From the NCBI GenBank assembly GCA_029781935.1, contig JAKOVT010000063.1, forward strand, positions 1-64,000: DNA of 64,000 nucleotides, read 5' to 3'. This DNA comes from Actinomycetes bacterium. GTDB lineage: Bacteria; Actinomycetota; Actinomycetes; S36-B12; CAIYMF01. Position 1 is the first letter of the stretch; each line of letters begins with the position of its first letter. The notes beneath the pieces were generated by a model that saw only the letters and a program-made list of their open reading frames with translations, did not search any database and was not told where the DNA came from. The translations under genes were made by a program, and so were the position numbers. Below are positions 33,075 through 41,217 of the stretch, piece after piece.

Positions 33075-34450
33075 CCGCCGCCCCGGACAACGCCGCCACC
33101 ATCCGTCCCCGCGAGCGCGACGCCATCGTCCAGGCCCTGCGCGCCGGTGTCGTGCCCCGCGTCGGCCAGCAGCACATCCAGGTCGGGCGTGCCGAGGAGG
33201 TGCGCGCGCTCGTCTCCGACATCGAGCGCATCGCCGACGGCGGGTCGGCGTTCCGCCTCACCATCGGCGAGTACGGGTCGGGCAAGACGTTCTTCCTCAA
33301 CCTGGTCCGCTCCATCGCCCTCGAGCGCAAGCTCGTCACCGTCCACGCCGACCTCTCGCCCGACCGACGCCTGCATGCCACCGGCGGCCAGGCCCGCTCG
33401 CTGTACGCCGAGCTGATGAGCAACATGGCCACCCGCGCCAAGCCCGAAGGCGGCGCGATGGGCAGCGTCGTCGAGCGGTTCATCTCCTCCGCCCTGACCG
33501 AGGCGCGCGAGTCCGGTCAGACGCCCGAGCACGTCATCCGTGCGCGGCTGCGCGACCTCTCGGAGATGACCGGCGGCTACGACTTCGCCGAGGTCATCGC
33601 GGCCTACTGGCGCGGCCACGACAGCGGCAACGAGCAGCTGCAGAGCGACGCCGTCCGCTGGCTGCGCGGGGAGTTCTCCACCCGCACCGACGCCCGCAAC
33701 GCGCTCGGCGTGCGCACCATCGTCGACGACGCGTCCTTCTACGACCAGCTCAAGCTCCTCGCCCGGTTCGTCACCATGGCCGGGTTCAACGGCCTGCTCG
33801 TCTGCCTCGACGAGATGGTGAACCTCTACAAGCTCGCCAACACGCAGGCCCGCAGCGCCAACTACGAGCAGATCCTGCGCATCCTCAACGACAGCCTGCA
33901 GGGCAGCGCCGCCCACCTCGGCTTCGTGCTCGGCGGCACCCCCGACTTCCTGCTCGACACCCGCCGCGGCCTGTACTCCTACGCGGCCCTGCAGTCCCGC
34001 CTGGCGGAGAACGCGTACGCCACTGGCGGCCTCGTCGACTACTCCGGTCCCGTGCTGAACCTGGCCAACCTCAGCCAGGAGGACATGTACCTGCTGCTCG
34101 GCCGGCTCCGCCACGTGTTCGCCGCCGGCGACCCGTCGGCCTACCTCGTCCCCGACGAGGCGCTGACCGCGTTCATGAACCACTGCTCGAGCCGCGTCGG
34201 CGACGCCTACTTCCGCACCCCGCGCACCACCATCAAGGAGTTCGTCAACCTCCTCGCCGTCCTCGACCAGAACCCGGGAACCGACTGGAACGCCCTCATC
34301 GGAACCGTCGAGCTCGCCCCCGAGACCAACCCCGACCTGCTGCCGCTCCCCACCGACGCCGAGCCCGACCCGACGTCGACCGCCACCTACCTACCGCCGC
34401 CCGTCGACCAGGGAGGCGCCGGCGATGACCTCGCTACCTTCCGGCTCTGA
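33071..34450 (+). CDS. BrxD/DUF2791-type P-loop ATPase (Shango SngB-like)
   Basis: A 459-residue AAA+ ATPase. It has RERDAIVQALRAGVVPRVG at the N terminus, Walker A GEYGSGKTFFLNLV (about residue 72), Walker B GLLVCLDEMVNL (about 250) and a sensor-like FVLGGTPDF. This is the DUF2791 type, also used as BrxD in BREX. It overlaps the TerB gene by ATGA and the helicase gene by 26 bp, so the three are tightly coupled. It probably loads or switches the helicase on foreign DNA; the target signal is unknown. Confidence 0.8.
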   Translation: MTAAPDNAATIRPRERDAIVQALRAGVVPRVGQQHIQVGRAEEVRALVSDIERIADGGSAFRLTIGEYGSGKTFFLNLVRSIALERKLVTVHADLSPDRRLHATGGQARSLYAELMSNMATRAKPEGGAMGSVVERFISSALTEARESGQTPEHVIRARLRDLSEMTGGYDFAEVIAAYWRGHDSGNEQLQSDAVRWLRGEFSTRTDARNALGVRTIVDDASFYDQLKLLARFVTMAGFNGLLVCLDEMVNLYKLANTQARSANYEQILRILNDSLQGSAAHLGFVLGGTPDFLLDTRRGLYSYAALQSRLAENAYATGGLVDYSGPVLNLANLSQEDMYLLLGRLRHVFAAGDPSAYLVPDEALTAFMNHCSSRVGDAYFRTPRTTIKEFVNLLAVLDQNPGTDWNALIGTVELAPETNPDLLPLPTDAEPDPTSTATYLPPPVDQGGAGDDLATFRL

Positions 34451-36764
34451 CACCGGCGCCGCCTCCGCGGCGTTCGAGCGCCTCCACCCACGCATCCAGC
34501 GGTGGGTGTGGGAGCAGCAGTGGACCGAGCTGCGCGACATCCAGGAGCGCGCCGCCGAACCCGTCCTCGCCGGCGACCGCGACGTCGTCATCTCCGCCGC
34601 GACCGCCTCCGGCAAGACCGAGGCCGCGTTCCTGTCCATCTGCTCGGTCCTGCTGCGCGACCGCGAAGCCCGCGAGCACACCCTCGGGCCCGGCGACCGC
34701 ACCGGGGTCCTGCCCGCGGGCGGGGTGCAGGTGCTGTACGTCAGCCCGCTCAAGGCGCTCATCAACGACCAGTTCGGCCGCCTCGACGCCATGTGCGAGG
34801 CTCTCGACATCCCCGTCCACCGCTGGCACGGGGATGTCGCCGGGTCCCGGAAGTCCAAGGTCGTCCGCGAGCCCGACGGCATCCTGCTCATCACACCCGA
34901 GTCCCTCGAAGCGCTGCTCATCACCCACGGGACCCACGTGAGCCGCATCTTCGCCGGGCTGCGCTACGTCGTCATCGACGAGCTCCACGCCTTCCTTGGC
35001 AGCGAGCGCGGCGCGCAGCTGCAGTCGCTGCTCAACCGGGTGGAGCTCGCCGTCCGTCGCCGCGTCCCGCGGATCGGGCTGTCGGCGACGCTGGGCGACA
35101 TGGCGGCCGCCGCCGAGCACCTGCGCCCCGGCGGCGGTCACCAGGTCACCATCCTCGTCTCGACCGACGGGTCCCAGGAGCTGCGGCTTCAGTTGCGCGG
35201 CTACGAGAAGACCGACCCGTCCCTGGCCAAGCCGCACGGCGAGGCCACCGACGCCGACGGGGAGACCGTCCCCGCCGACGACGCCGACACCCCCACCGAC
35301 GCCGTCACCATCGCCGACGACCTGTTCGCCCTGCTGCGCGGGACCGACAACCTCGTGTTCGCCAACTCCCGCCGCCAGGTCGAGGAGTACACCGACCTGC
35401 TCGCGCGCCGCTGCGCGGCCGCCCGCGTCCCGAACGAGTTCGTGCCCCACCACGGCAGTTTGTCCAAGGACCTGCGCGAGGACGCCGAAGCCCGCCTCAA
35501 GGACCGCTCGGTCCCGGTGACGGCCATCTGCACCTCGACCCTCGAGCTCGGCATCGACATCGGGTCGGTCACCTCCATCGCGCAGGTCGGCGCGCCGCAC
35601 ACCGTTGCCAGCCTGCGTCAGCGCCTCGGACGATCCGGACGGCGCGGCGACCCCGCCATCCTGCGGCTGTTCATCAGCGAGGAGTCCGTCTCGCCGCAGA
35701 CCGCACCGCCGGACGCCTTGCGCGCCCAACTCGTCCAGTCCATCGCGATGGTCGAGCTGCTCCTGCAGCGGTGGAACGAGGCCCCGGACTCGGGCGGCCT
35801 GCACCTGTCCACCCTGATCCAGCAGCTCCTATCCCTCATCGCCCAGCACGGCGGCGTCACCCCGCGCGAGGCGTACACCACCCTGTGCTCCCACGGCCCG
35901 TTCTCCGGCGTCTCCACCGACATGTTCGCCGCCCTGCTGCGCGCTCTGGCCGGCGAGCCAGGCAAGTACAACGACATGCTCATGCAGGCCAGCGATGGGC
36001 TGCTCCTCCTCGGCACGGCGGGGGAGCGGCTCGTCGGCCACTACTCGTTCTACGCGGCGTTCCGCTCTCCGCAGGAGTACCGCCTGGTCGCCCACGGCCG
36101 CCAGCTCGGCATGCTGCCCATCGACTACCCGGTGCTCATCGGGTCGCTGATCATCTTCGGCGGCCGTCGCTGGAAGGTCGTCGACGTCGACGACCGCGCC
36201 AAGCTCATCGAGCTTGAGCGCTCGTCGGGCGGGAAGCCGCCGGCGTTCACCGGCGACGGGGGTGCGCAGGTCGCCGACCGCGTCCGGCAGGAGATGCTCG
36301 CGCTGTACTGCCGCGACGAGGTCCCCGCCTACCTGGACGCGTCCGCCGTCCGCCTCCTCGGCCAGGGGCGCGCGAACTTCACCGCGTACGGCCTCGCCGA
36401 CAACCGGCTGCTGCGCTTGGGATCCGACACCCTGCTGTTCGGGTGGATGGGGGACCGCATCATGGGCACGCTCGCGGTCGCGCTGACCAGTGCCGGTGGC
36501 GATGTCTCGAACGACGGCCTATGCCTGACCGTCGCCGGCATGGCACCCGCTGACGTGTTCGAGATGCTCGACGAGCTCGCCGCTCAGGGCCCGCCCGATC
36601 CGGTGGGGCTCGCGGCGATCGTCCCGACGAAGGTCGCGGAGAAGCACGACGAGCTCCTGACCGAGCCTCTGCTGAACGCCGGCTACGCCTCCCGCAGCCT
36701 GGACGTGCTCGGCGCGTGGAAGCTCATCGACGATCTGCTGGCCACGCAGGTCTTGCGGGACTGA
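34425..36764 (+). CDS. Lhr/BrxHI-like superfamily 2 helicase (Shango SngC-like)
   Basis: A 779-residue helicase. Motif I is SAATASGKTEAAF, motif Ia VLYVSPLKALINDQ, motif II VVIDELHAF, motif III LSATLGD, motif IV region LVFANSRRQVEEY, motif V STLELGIDIG and motif VI RLGRSGRRGDP. The DELH box and long C-terminal domains mark the Lhr family. With the DUF2791 ATPase it mirrors BrxD-BrxHI of BREX, but the TerB partner points to Shango. The ATG lies within the ATPase 3' end, so translation is coupled. Confidence 0.85.
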   Translation: MTSLPSGSDTGAASAAFERLHPRIQRWVWEQQWTELRDIQERAAEPVLAGDRDVVISAATASGKTEAAFLSICSVLLRDREAREHTLGPGDRTGVLPAGGVQVLYVSPLKALINDQFGRLDAMCEALDIPVHRWHGDVAGSRKSKVVREPDGILLITPESLEALLITHGTHVSRIFAGLRYVVIDELHAFLGSERGAQLQSLLNRVELAVRRRVPRIGLSATLGDMAAAAEHLRPGGGHQVTILVSTDGSQELRLQLRGYEKTDPSLAKPHGEATDADGETVPADDADTPTDAVTIADDLFALLRGTDNLVFANSRRQVEEYTDLLARRCAAARVPNEFVPHHGSLSKDLREDAEARLKDRSVPVTAICTSTLELGIDIGSVTSIAQVGAPHTVASLRQRLGRSGRRGDPAILRLFISEESVSPQTAPPDALRAQLVQSIAMVELLLQRWNEAPDSGGLHLSTLIQQLLSLIAQHGGVTPREAYTTLCSHGPFSGVSTDMFAALLRALAGEPGKYNDMLMQASDGLLLLGTAGERLVGHYSFYAAFRSPQEYRLVAHGRQLGMLPIDYPVLIGSLIIFGGRRWKVVDVDDRAKLIELERSSGGKPPAFTGDGGAQVADRVRQEMLALYCRDEVPAYLDASAVRLLGQGRANFTAYGLADNRLLRLGSDTLLFGWMGDRIMGTLAVALTSAGGDVSNDGLCLTVAGMAPADVFEMLDELAAQGPPDPVGLAAIVPTKVAEKHDELLTEPLLNAGYASRSLDVLGAWKLIDDLLATQVLRD

Positions 36765-36915
36765 GCCGGACCCGGGACGGCGTAGCCGAGGGTCGATGAG
36801 GAGAGCTGTGTCGGTGCCTCCCGCTACCGTTGATCTTGGAGCTACTGGCCCGCACTGGGCGCACTGGCCCCAACATGAAAGCCGGTACAGCCGATAGAAC
36901 CTGGGGGAACTTGCC

Positions 36916-38022
36916 GTGTCTAGCGTGCGCATCCTGCACCTGGCCGACGTCCATCTGGACACGCCGTTCACGTGGGCAGGGCACGGGCAGGGCCGCGCCC
37001 GCCGGCAAGCGATCCGCGACGCGCTCCGCGCCGCGTTCGACCTGGCCGCCGCTGAACGCGTCGACGCCGTCACGATCGCCGGCGACCTGTACGAGCACGA
37101 CCGCGTCACCGACGACACCGGCGCGTTCCTCGCCGACCTCGCCGCCTCCATCGCCCCAATCTCGGTCCTGCTCGCCCCCGGCAACCACGACTGGTACGGG
37201 CCGTCGTCGCTGTACGCGCGGACCGTGTGGCCCGCCAACGTGCACGTGTTCACCACCGCGCGCCTCACCCCCGTCACCCTCACCGACGGGTTCACCGCCT
37301 GGGGCGCCGCGCACACCGGCCCGGCCAACACCCCCGGGTTCCTCGACGGGTTCACCGTCGACCGCGGCGGCATCCACGTCGGGGTGTTCCACGGCGCCGA
37401 ACGGTCCGCGCTGCCGCGCGAAGGCGTCGAGAAGCTCCCGCACGCCCCGTTCCACGCCTCCCAGATCCGCACGTCCGGCCTGCATCACGCGCTCGTCGGC
37501 CACCTGCACACCCCCGACGACGCAGCCCACCACACCTACCCCGGCAACCCCGAGCCGCTCACGTTCGGCGAGACCGGACAGCGCGCCGCCGTCCTGGTCG
37601 ACGTCGCCGACGACGGGACCGTGCGCCGCACCCGCCACGTCGTGTCCCGCACCGCGATCCACGACGTCACCGTCGACATCACCGGCCTGACCCACACCGA
37701 CGCGGTCCGCACGGCCGTCGCCGACCAGACCGCCGGGCTGACCGGCGTCGTGCGCATCACCGTCACCGGCGAGGTCGACCCGCGCCTGGACGTCGCTCCC
37801 GACCGGTGGAAGCCCGACGCCGCCGGCATCGACGCGCTCATCCTGCGGGTCGGGGACCTGCGGCCCGCGCTCGACCTCGACGCGATCGCGACCGAGGCGA
37901 CCGTGCGCGGCCAGTTCGTCCGCGACGTCCTCGCCGCCTCCCTCGACCCGGACGTGCAGCGCCGCGTCCTCGGGACCGGGCTGCGCGCCCTGGCCGGCGA
38001 CCCGGACCTGGAGGTGCGCTGA
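36916..38022 (+). CDS. YhaO/SbcD-like DNA exonuclease subunit
   Basis: A 368-residue metallophosphatase starting at GTG 36916. The Mre11/SbcD motifs are complete: ILHLADVHLDTPF, TIAGDLYEHDR, LLAPGNHDWYG, GVFHGAE and LVGHLHTPD. The C-terminal 100 residues match the length of YhaO rather than the longer SbcD. It ends 1 bp before the paired ATPase gene. The pair would process DNA ends or hairpins. It begins 151 bp after the helicase, so it may be the fourth gene of the cassette or a separate unit. Confidence 0.85.
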   Translation: MSSVRILHLADVHLDTPFTWAGHGQGRARRQAIRDALRAAFDLAAAERVDAVTIAGDLYEHDRVTDDTGAFLADLAASIAPISVLLAPGNHDWYGPSSLYARTVWPANVHVFTTARLTPVTLTDGFTAWGAAHTGPANTPGFLDGFTVDRGGIHVGVFHGAERSALPREGVEKLPHAPFHASQIRTSGLHHALVGHLHTPDDAAHHTYPGNPEPLTFGETGQRAAVLVDVADDGTVRRTRHVVSRTAIHDVTVDITGLTHTDAVRTAVADQTAGLTGVVRITVTGEVDPRLDVAPDRWKPDAAGIDALILRVGDLRPALDLDAIATEATVRGQFVRDVLAASLDPDVQRRVLGTGLRALAGDPDLEVR

Positions 38023-38023
38023 C

Positions 38024-40756
38024 ATGCGCGTCACCGAGGTCACCGCGCACGCGTTCGGCCCCATCGTCGGGCAGACGCTGCAGTTCGACGACGGGCTGAC
38101 CGTCGTCGTCGGCGGGAACGAGTCCGCGAAGTCGTCCTGGCACGCCGCCGTGTACGCCGCCATCTGCGGCCGCCGCCGCGGGAAGGGCGCCACCAACGCC
38201 GTCGACGCCCGCTTCGCCGACCTGCACCGCCCGTGGGACCGGGAGGAGTGGAAGGTCACCGCCCGCCTGCGCCTGGACGACGGGACCCTGCTCGACGTCG
38301 TGCAGGACCTCGCCGGCAAGGTCAACTGCCGCATCGTGGAGCTGCCGCTGGGCACCGACCGGTCCAACGAGCTCACCTACGACGGGTCCGTCGACGGGTC
38401 CCGCCTCGTCGGCCTGAACCGCAAGGCGTTCGCCGCGACCGCGTGCGTCGCCCAGACCGACCTGCTCGGCCTGCTCGACAACGCCGGCGCCCTGCAGGAG
38501 ATGCTGTCCAAGGCCGCCACGTCCGCCGACGCGGACGAGTCGACCGCCCGCGCGCTGTCCCTGATCGACAAGTTCAAGTCCGAGCACGTCGGCCTGGACC
38601 GGTCCAACTCCAGCCGGCCGCTGCGGGCCGCGCTCGACGCGGTCGAGAACGCGACCGCCGCGCTGCGGGACGCCGAGGCCGCCCGCGCCGACCTCGAGGA
38701 CCGCATCGCCGCCGCCGGCCGGCTCGCCGCTGCGGCCGCCGCCGCGCACGCCGACCACGACTACCACCGGGCCGCCGCCCTGGCCGCGACCGCGGCCGAG
38801 CTCACCGACCGGGCCGCGAAGGCGGCCGCCCTGGCCGACCGGCTCGGCCCCGACCGGCCGGCCGCTGCCGGGTCGCGCGCGGGGCTGGTGCAGGCGGTCA
38901 CCGCCGCCGTGTCCGCGTGGCGGACCCGGCCGACCCCGGTCACGCCGACCGACGACGTCGACGACCTCGCCCGGCGGCTCGACGACCTGCCGGCCCTGCC
39001 CGACCACGACACCGCTCCCGCCGCCGCGGTCAAGCAGGCCGCCACCGCCTACCAGCAGCAGGTCGCGCTGCTGACCGCGCACGACCGCAAGCCGGAACGC
39101 TCGATGATCGTCCCGCCGGTCACCGGGCCGACCAGCGCGCAGCTGAAGACCCTGGCCGGCGACCTGTCCCAGCTCCCGGCCGCTGCCCCTGCGGCCACGT
39201 CGACCGTCACCACGGCACCGGCCCGCACGCCCGGGCTCGCCGCCGCCGGGCTCGGCGTCGTCATCGCGCTCGCCGGGATCGTGCTGTCGATCCCCGCCCT
39301 CACTAGTGTCGGCGCGCTGCTCGCCGTCGGCGGGCTCGCGTGGGCGTTCACCCGCAAGCCGACCTCCACCACAGTCACCGACCCGCACGCCGGCCGCGCC
39401 GCCGCCGACCTCGCATCCCGCCGGTCCGCGTTGGAGTCGACCGCCGCGTCCTACGGCGTCCCGCTCGACATGCCGGCGCTCCTCGCCGCGATCACCGCCG
39501 CCGACGACGTCGAGAAGAAGGCCGCCGCCCGCGCCTCCTGGGTCGCCGTCCGCGAGCAGCTGGTGGGCGATGTCGACGCGGCCGCCGCGCTGCTCGCCGA
39601 CGCGCTCACGGGCCGCGGCCACCCGTGCCAGCCGTCGGACGCCGCCGCCGGATGGGACGCGTACGAGGCCGCGTGCACCGCTGCCGCCGCCCAGCTGGCC
39701 GCCGCCGGTCGCCGGGCCGCGCTCCAGGAGCGCCTGAACGCCGCCGAAGGCGCCCGGTCCCGGTACGACCAGGCGGTGCAGGCCGGACGTGACGCCGCCG
39801 ACGCGCTGCGGGCCGCCGCCCGGCAGGCCGCCGCCGTCCTGCCCGCCGACATCGCCGCCCTCGCCGACGACCCCGGCAGCGACCCCGACCGTCTCGCCGG
39901 GGCGCTCGACGCGTGGACCGCGCAGGTCGCCGCCGACGACGAGGCCGCCGCCCGCACCGCGGAGGAGTGGACGACGCTGACCGGCCTGCTCGGCACCGAC
40001 ACCCTCGAGCAGCTGCAGGCCCGAGCCCGCGCAGCGCAGGCAGCGGCCGACGCCGCGGCGGCCGGCCTGGACCCGGTCCGGCTCGCGGCGACCCCGGTCG
40101 TCGACCCGGCCGAGCTCGCGGTCCTCGCGGCCGACGCCGCGAACGCCGACGGGGAGGCGCGGGAGAACGCCGGGAAGGTCGCCGAGTTCGCCGCGTCGCT
40201 GCCCGACGTCGCCGCCGCGGAGGAGGCCCTCGCCGACGCGACCGCCGAGCTGGCCCGGGTCCGGTCGCTCGAGAGCGTCCTGGACCAGACCCGCGCGTTC
40301 ATGGCCGCCGCGCAGGAACGGGTCCACAAGGACATCGCGCCGGCGCTGCAGGCCCGCCTGCAGACGTGGCTGCCGGTCATCACTTCCGGCCGGTACACCG
40401 AGGCCAGCGTCAACCCGCAGACCCTCGCCGTGCAGGTCCGCGGCGCGTCCGGGGTGTGGCGTCAGGCGGCGCTGCTGTCGCACGGGACCGCGGAGCAGGT
40501 GTACCTGCTGCTGCGGCTCGCGCTCGTCGAGCACCTCACCGCCGGGCACGACACCTGCCCGCTGCTGCTCGACGACGTCACCGTCCACGCCGACACCGCC
40601 CGCACCCGCGAGGTCCTCACCCTGCTCGGGCAGGTCGCGATGCAGCGGCAGATCGTCCTGTTCACCCAGCAGGACATGGTCGCCGACTGGGCGCGCGCCA
40701 ACCTCGGCGGCGTCGTCGGCAAGGTCATCGAGCTCCGCGACCCGGTCCCAGCATGA
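38024..40756 (+). CDS. YhaN/SbcC-like membrane-associated ATPase with a variant Walker A
   Basis: A 910-residue Rad50-type ATPase with Ala-rich coiled coils. The P-loop region reads VVVGGNESAKSSWHAA (about residues 28-41): the usual Gly before Lys is Ala. A Q-loop-like VAQTDLLGLL follows. The ATPase C-half has LSHGTAEQVYLLLRLALVE (signature) and CPLLLDDVTVHAD (Walker B). In the hinge (about 402-444) two hydrophobic helices replace a zinc hook (LAAAGLGVVIALAGIVLSIP and SVGALLAVGGLAWAF), as in Bacillus YhaN. With the preceding nuclease it would form a membrane-tethered SbcCD-like complex. Confidence 0.82.
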   Translation: MRVTEVTAHAFGPIVGQTLQFDDGLTVVVGGNESAKSSWHAAVYAAICGRRRGKGATNAVDARFADLHRPWDREEWKVTARLRLDDGTLLDVVQDLAGKVNCRIVELPLGTDRSNELTYDGSVDGSRLVGLNRKAFAATACVAQTDLLGLLDNAGALQEMLSKAATSADADESTARALSLIDKFKSEHVGLDRSNSSRPLRAALDAVENATAALRDAEAARADLEDRIAAAGRLAAAAAAAHADHDYHRAAALAATAAELTDRAAKAAALADRLGPDRPAAAGSRAGLVQAVTAAVSAWRTRPTPVTPTDDVDDLARRLDDLPALPDHDTAPAAAVKQAATAYQQQVALLTAHDRKPERSMIVPPVTGPTSAQLKTLAGDLSQLPAAAPAATSTVTTAPARTPGLAAAGLGVVIALAGIVLSIPALTSVGALLAVGGLAWAFTRKPTSTTVTDPHAGRAAADLASRRSALESTAASYGVPLDMPALLAAITAADDVEKKAAARASWVAVREQLVGDVDAAAALLADALTGRGHPCQPSDAAAGWDAYEAACTAAAAQLAAAGRRAALQERLNAAEGARSRYDQAVQAGRDAADALRAAARQAAAVLPADIAALADDPGSDPDRLAGALDAWTAQVAADDEAAARTAEEWTTLTGLLGTDTLEQLQARARAAQAAADAAAAGLDPVRLAATPVVDPAELAVLAADAANADGEARENAGKVAEFAASLPDVAAAEEALADATAELARVRSLESVLDQTRAFMAAAQERVHKDIAPALQARLQTWLPVITSGRYTEASVNPQTLAVQVRGASGVWRQAALLSHGTAEQVYLLLRLALVEHLTAGHDTCPLLLDDVTVHADTARTREVLTLLGQVAMQRQIVLFTQQDMVADWARANLGGVVGKVIELRDPVPA

Positions 40757-40834
40757 ACACGCAGAGACGCGCCTGCTGACTGGAGTCTGCTCCGCCTCAC
40801 TGCGACTCGAGTCCGCACTCGGACGGTCGACGGT

Positions 40835-41008
40835 ATGGAACGGGACATCGAGGGTGTTGCAGCACCCGCCGTGGTGGCAGCGGCATGGGGTCAGCTGCAA
40901 AGGTCAGACGCGGTTACGTATGAGGAGTTGCTCGCGCTGTTGCAGGGGCGCTTGCTCATCGAGATCGATCTCGCGAGCGACGCTCATGACGACGTGGTAA
41001 ATGGCTGA
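40835..41008 (+). CDS. Possible small protein, 57 aa
   Basis: An ATG-started frame of 57 codons with an acidic, helical product (YEELLALLQGRLLIEIDL). It lies alone between the YhaN-like ATPase and the recombinase-like gene. No clear ribosome site and no recognised family, so it may be spurious. Confidence 0.3.
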   Translation: MERDIEGVAAPAVVAAAWGQLQRSDAVTYEELLALLQGRLLIEIDLASDAHDDVVNG

Positions 41009-41217
41009 CCTGCGGAAACGGTAGCCGCGGTGACCTGTCTGCAGAGGCTTCCGAAGCCCACATCTCATTTCGTAGCGTTCTGGGCTTCCGAACTCAGTGG
41101 CCGATTGACAGGGGCTGTCGTCCCGGCACGGTGCAGCGCATGAACGGTGCGACGCAAGGCTGTGACGGCATGCTGTGGGGTGTCATCCCGCTGGCCCGAA
41201 CCACCGAGGTGGCGGAG

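Noticed and set aside
33071-36764. BREX system
   Set aside because: BrxD- and BrxHI-like proteins are present, but no PglX methylase, PglZ, BrxC or BrxL is visible.
37838-40900. A 1020-codon frame opposite the YhaN-like gene
   Set aside because: Shadow frame with Gly/Val/Arg repeats; the plus-strand gene has real ATPase motifs.
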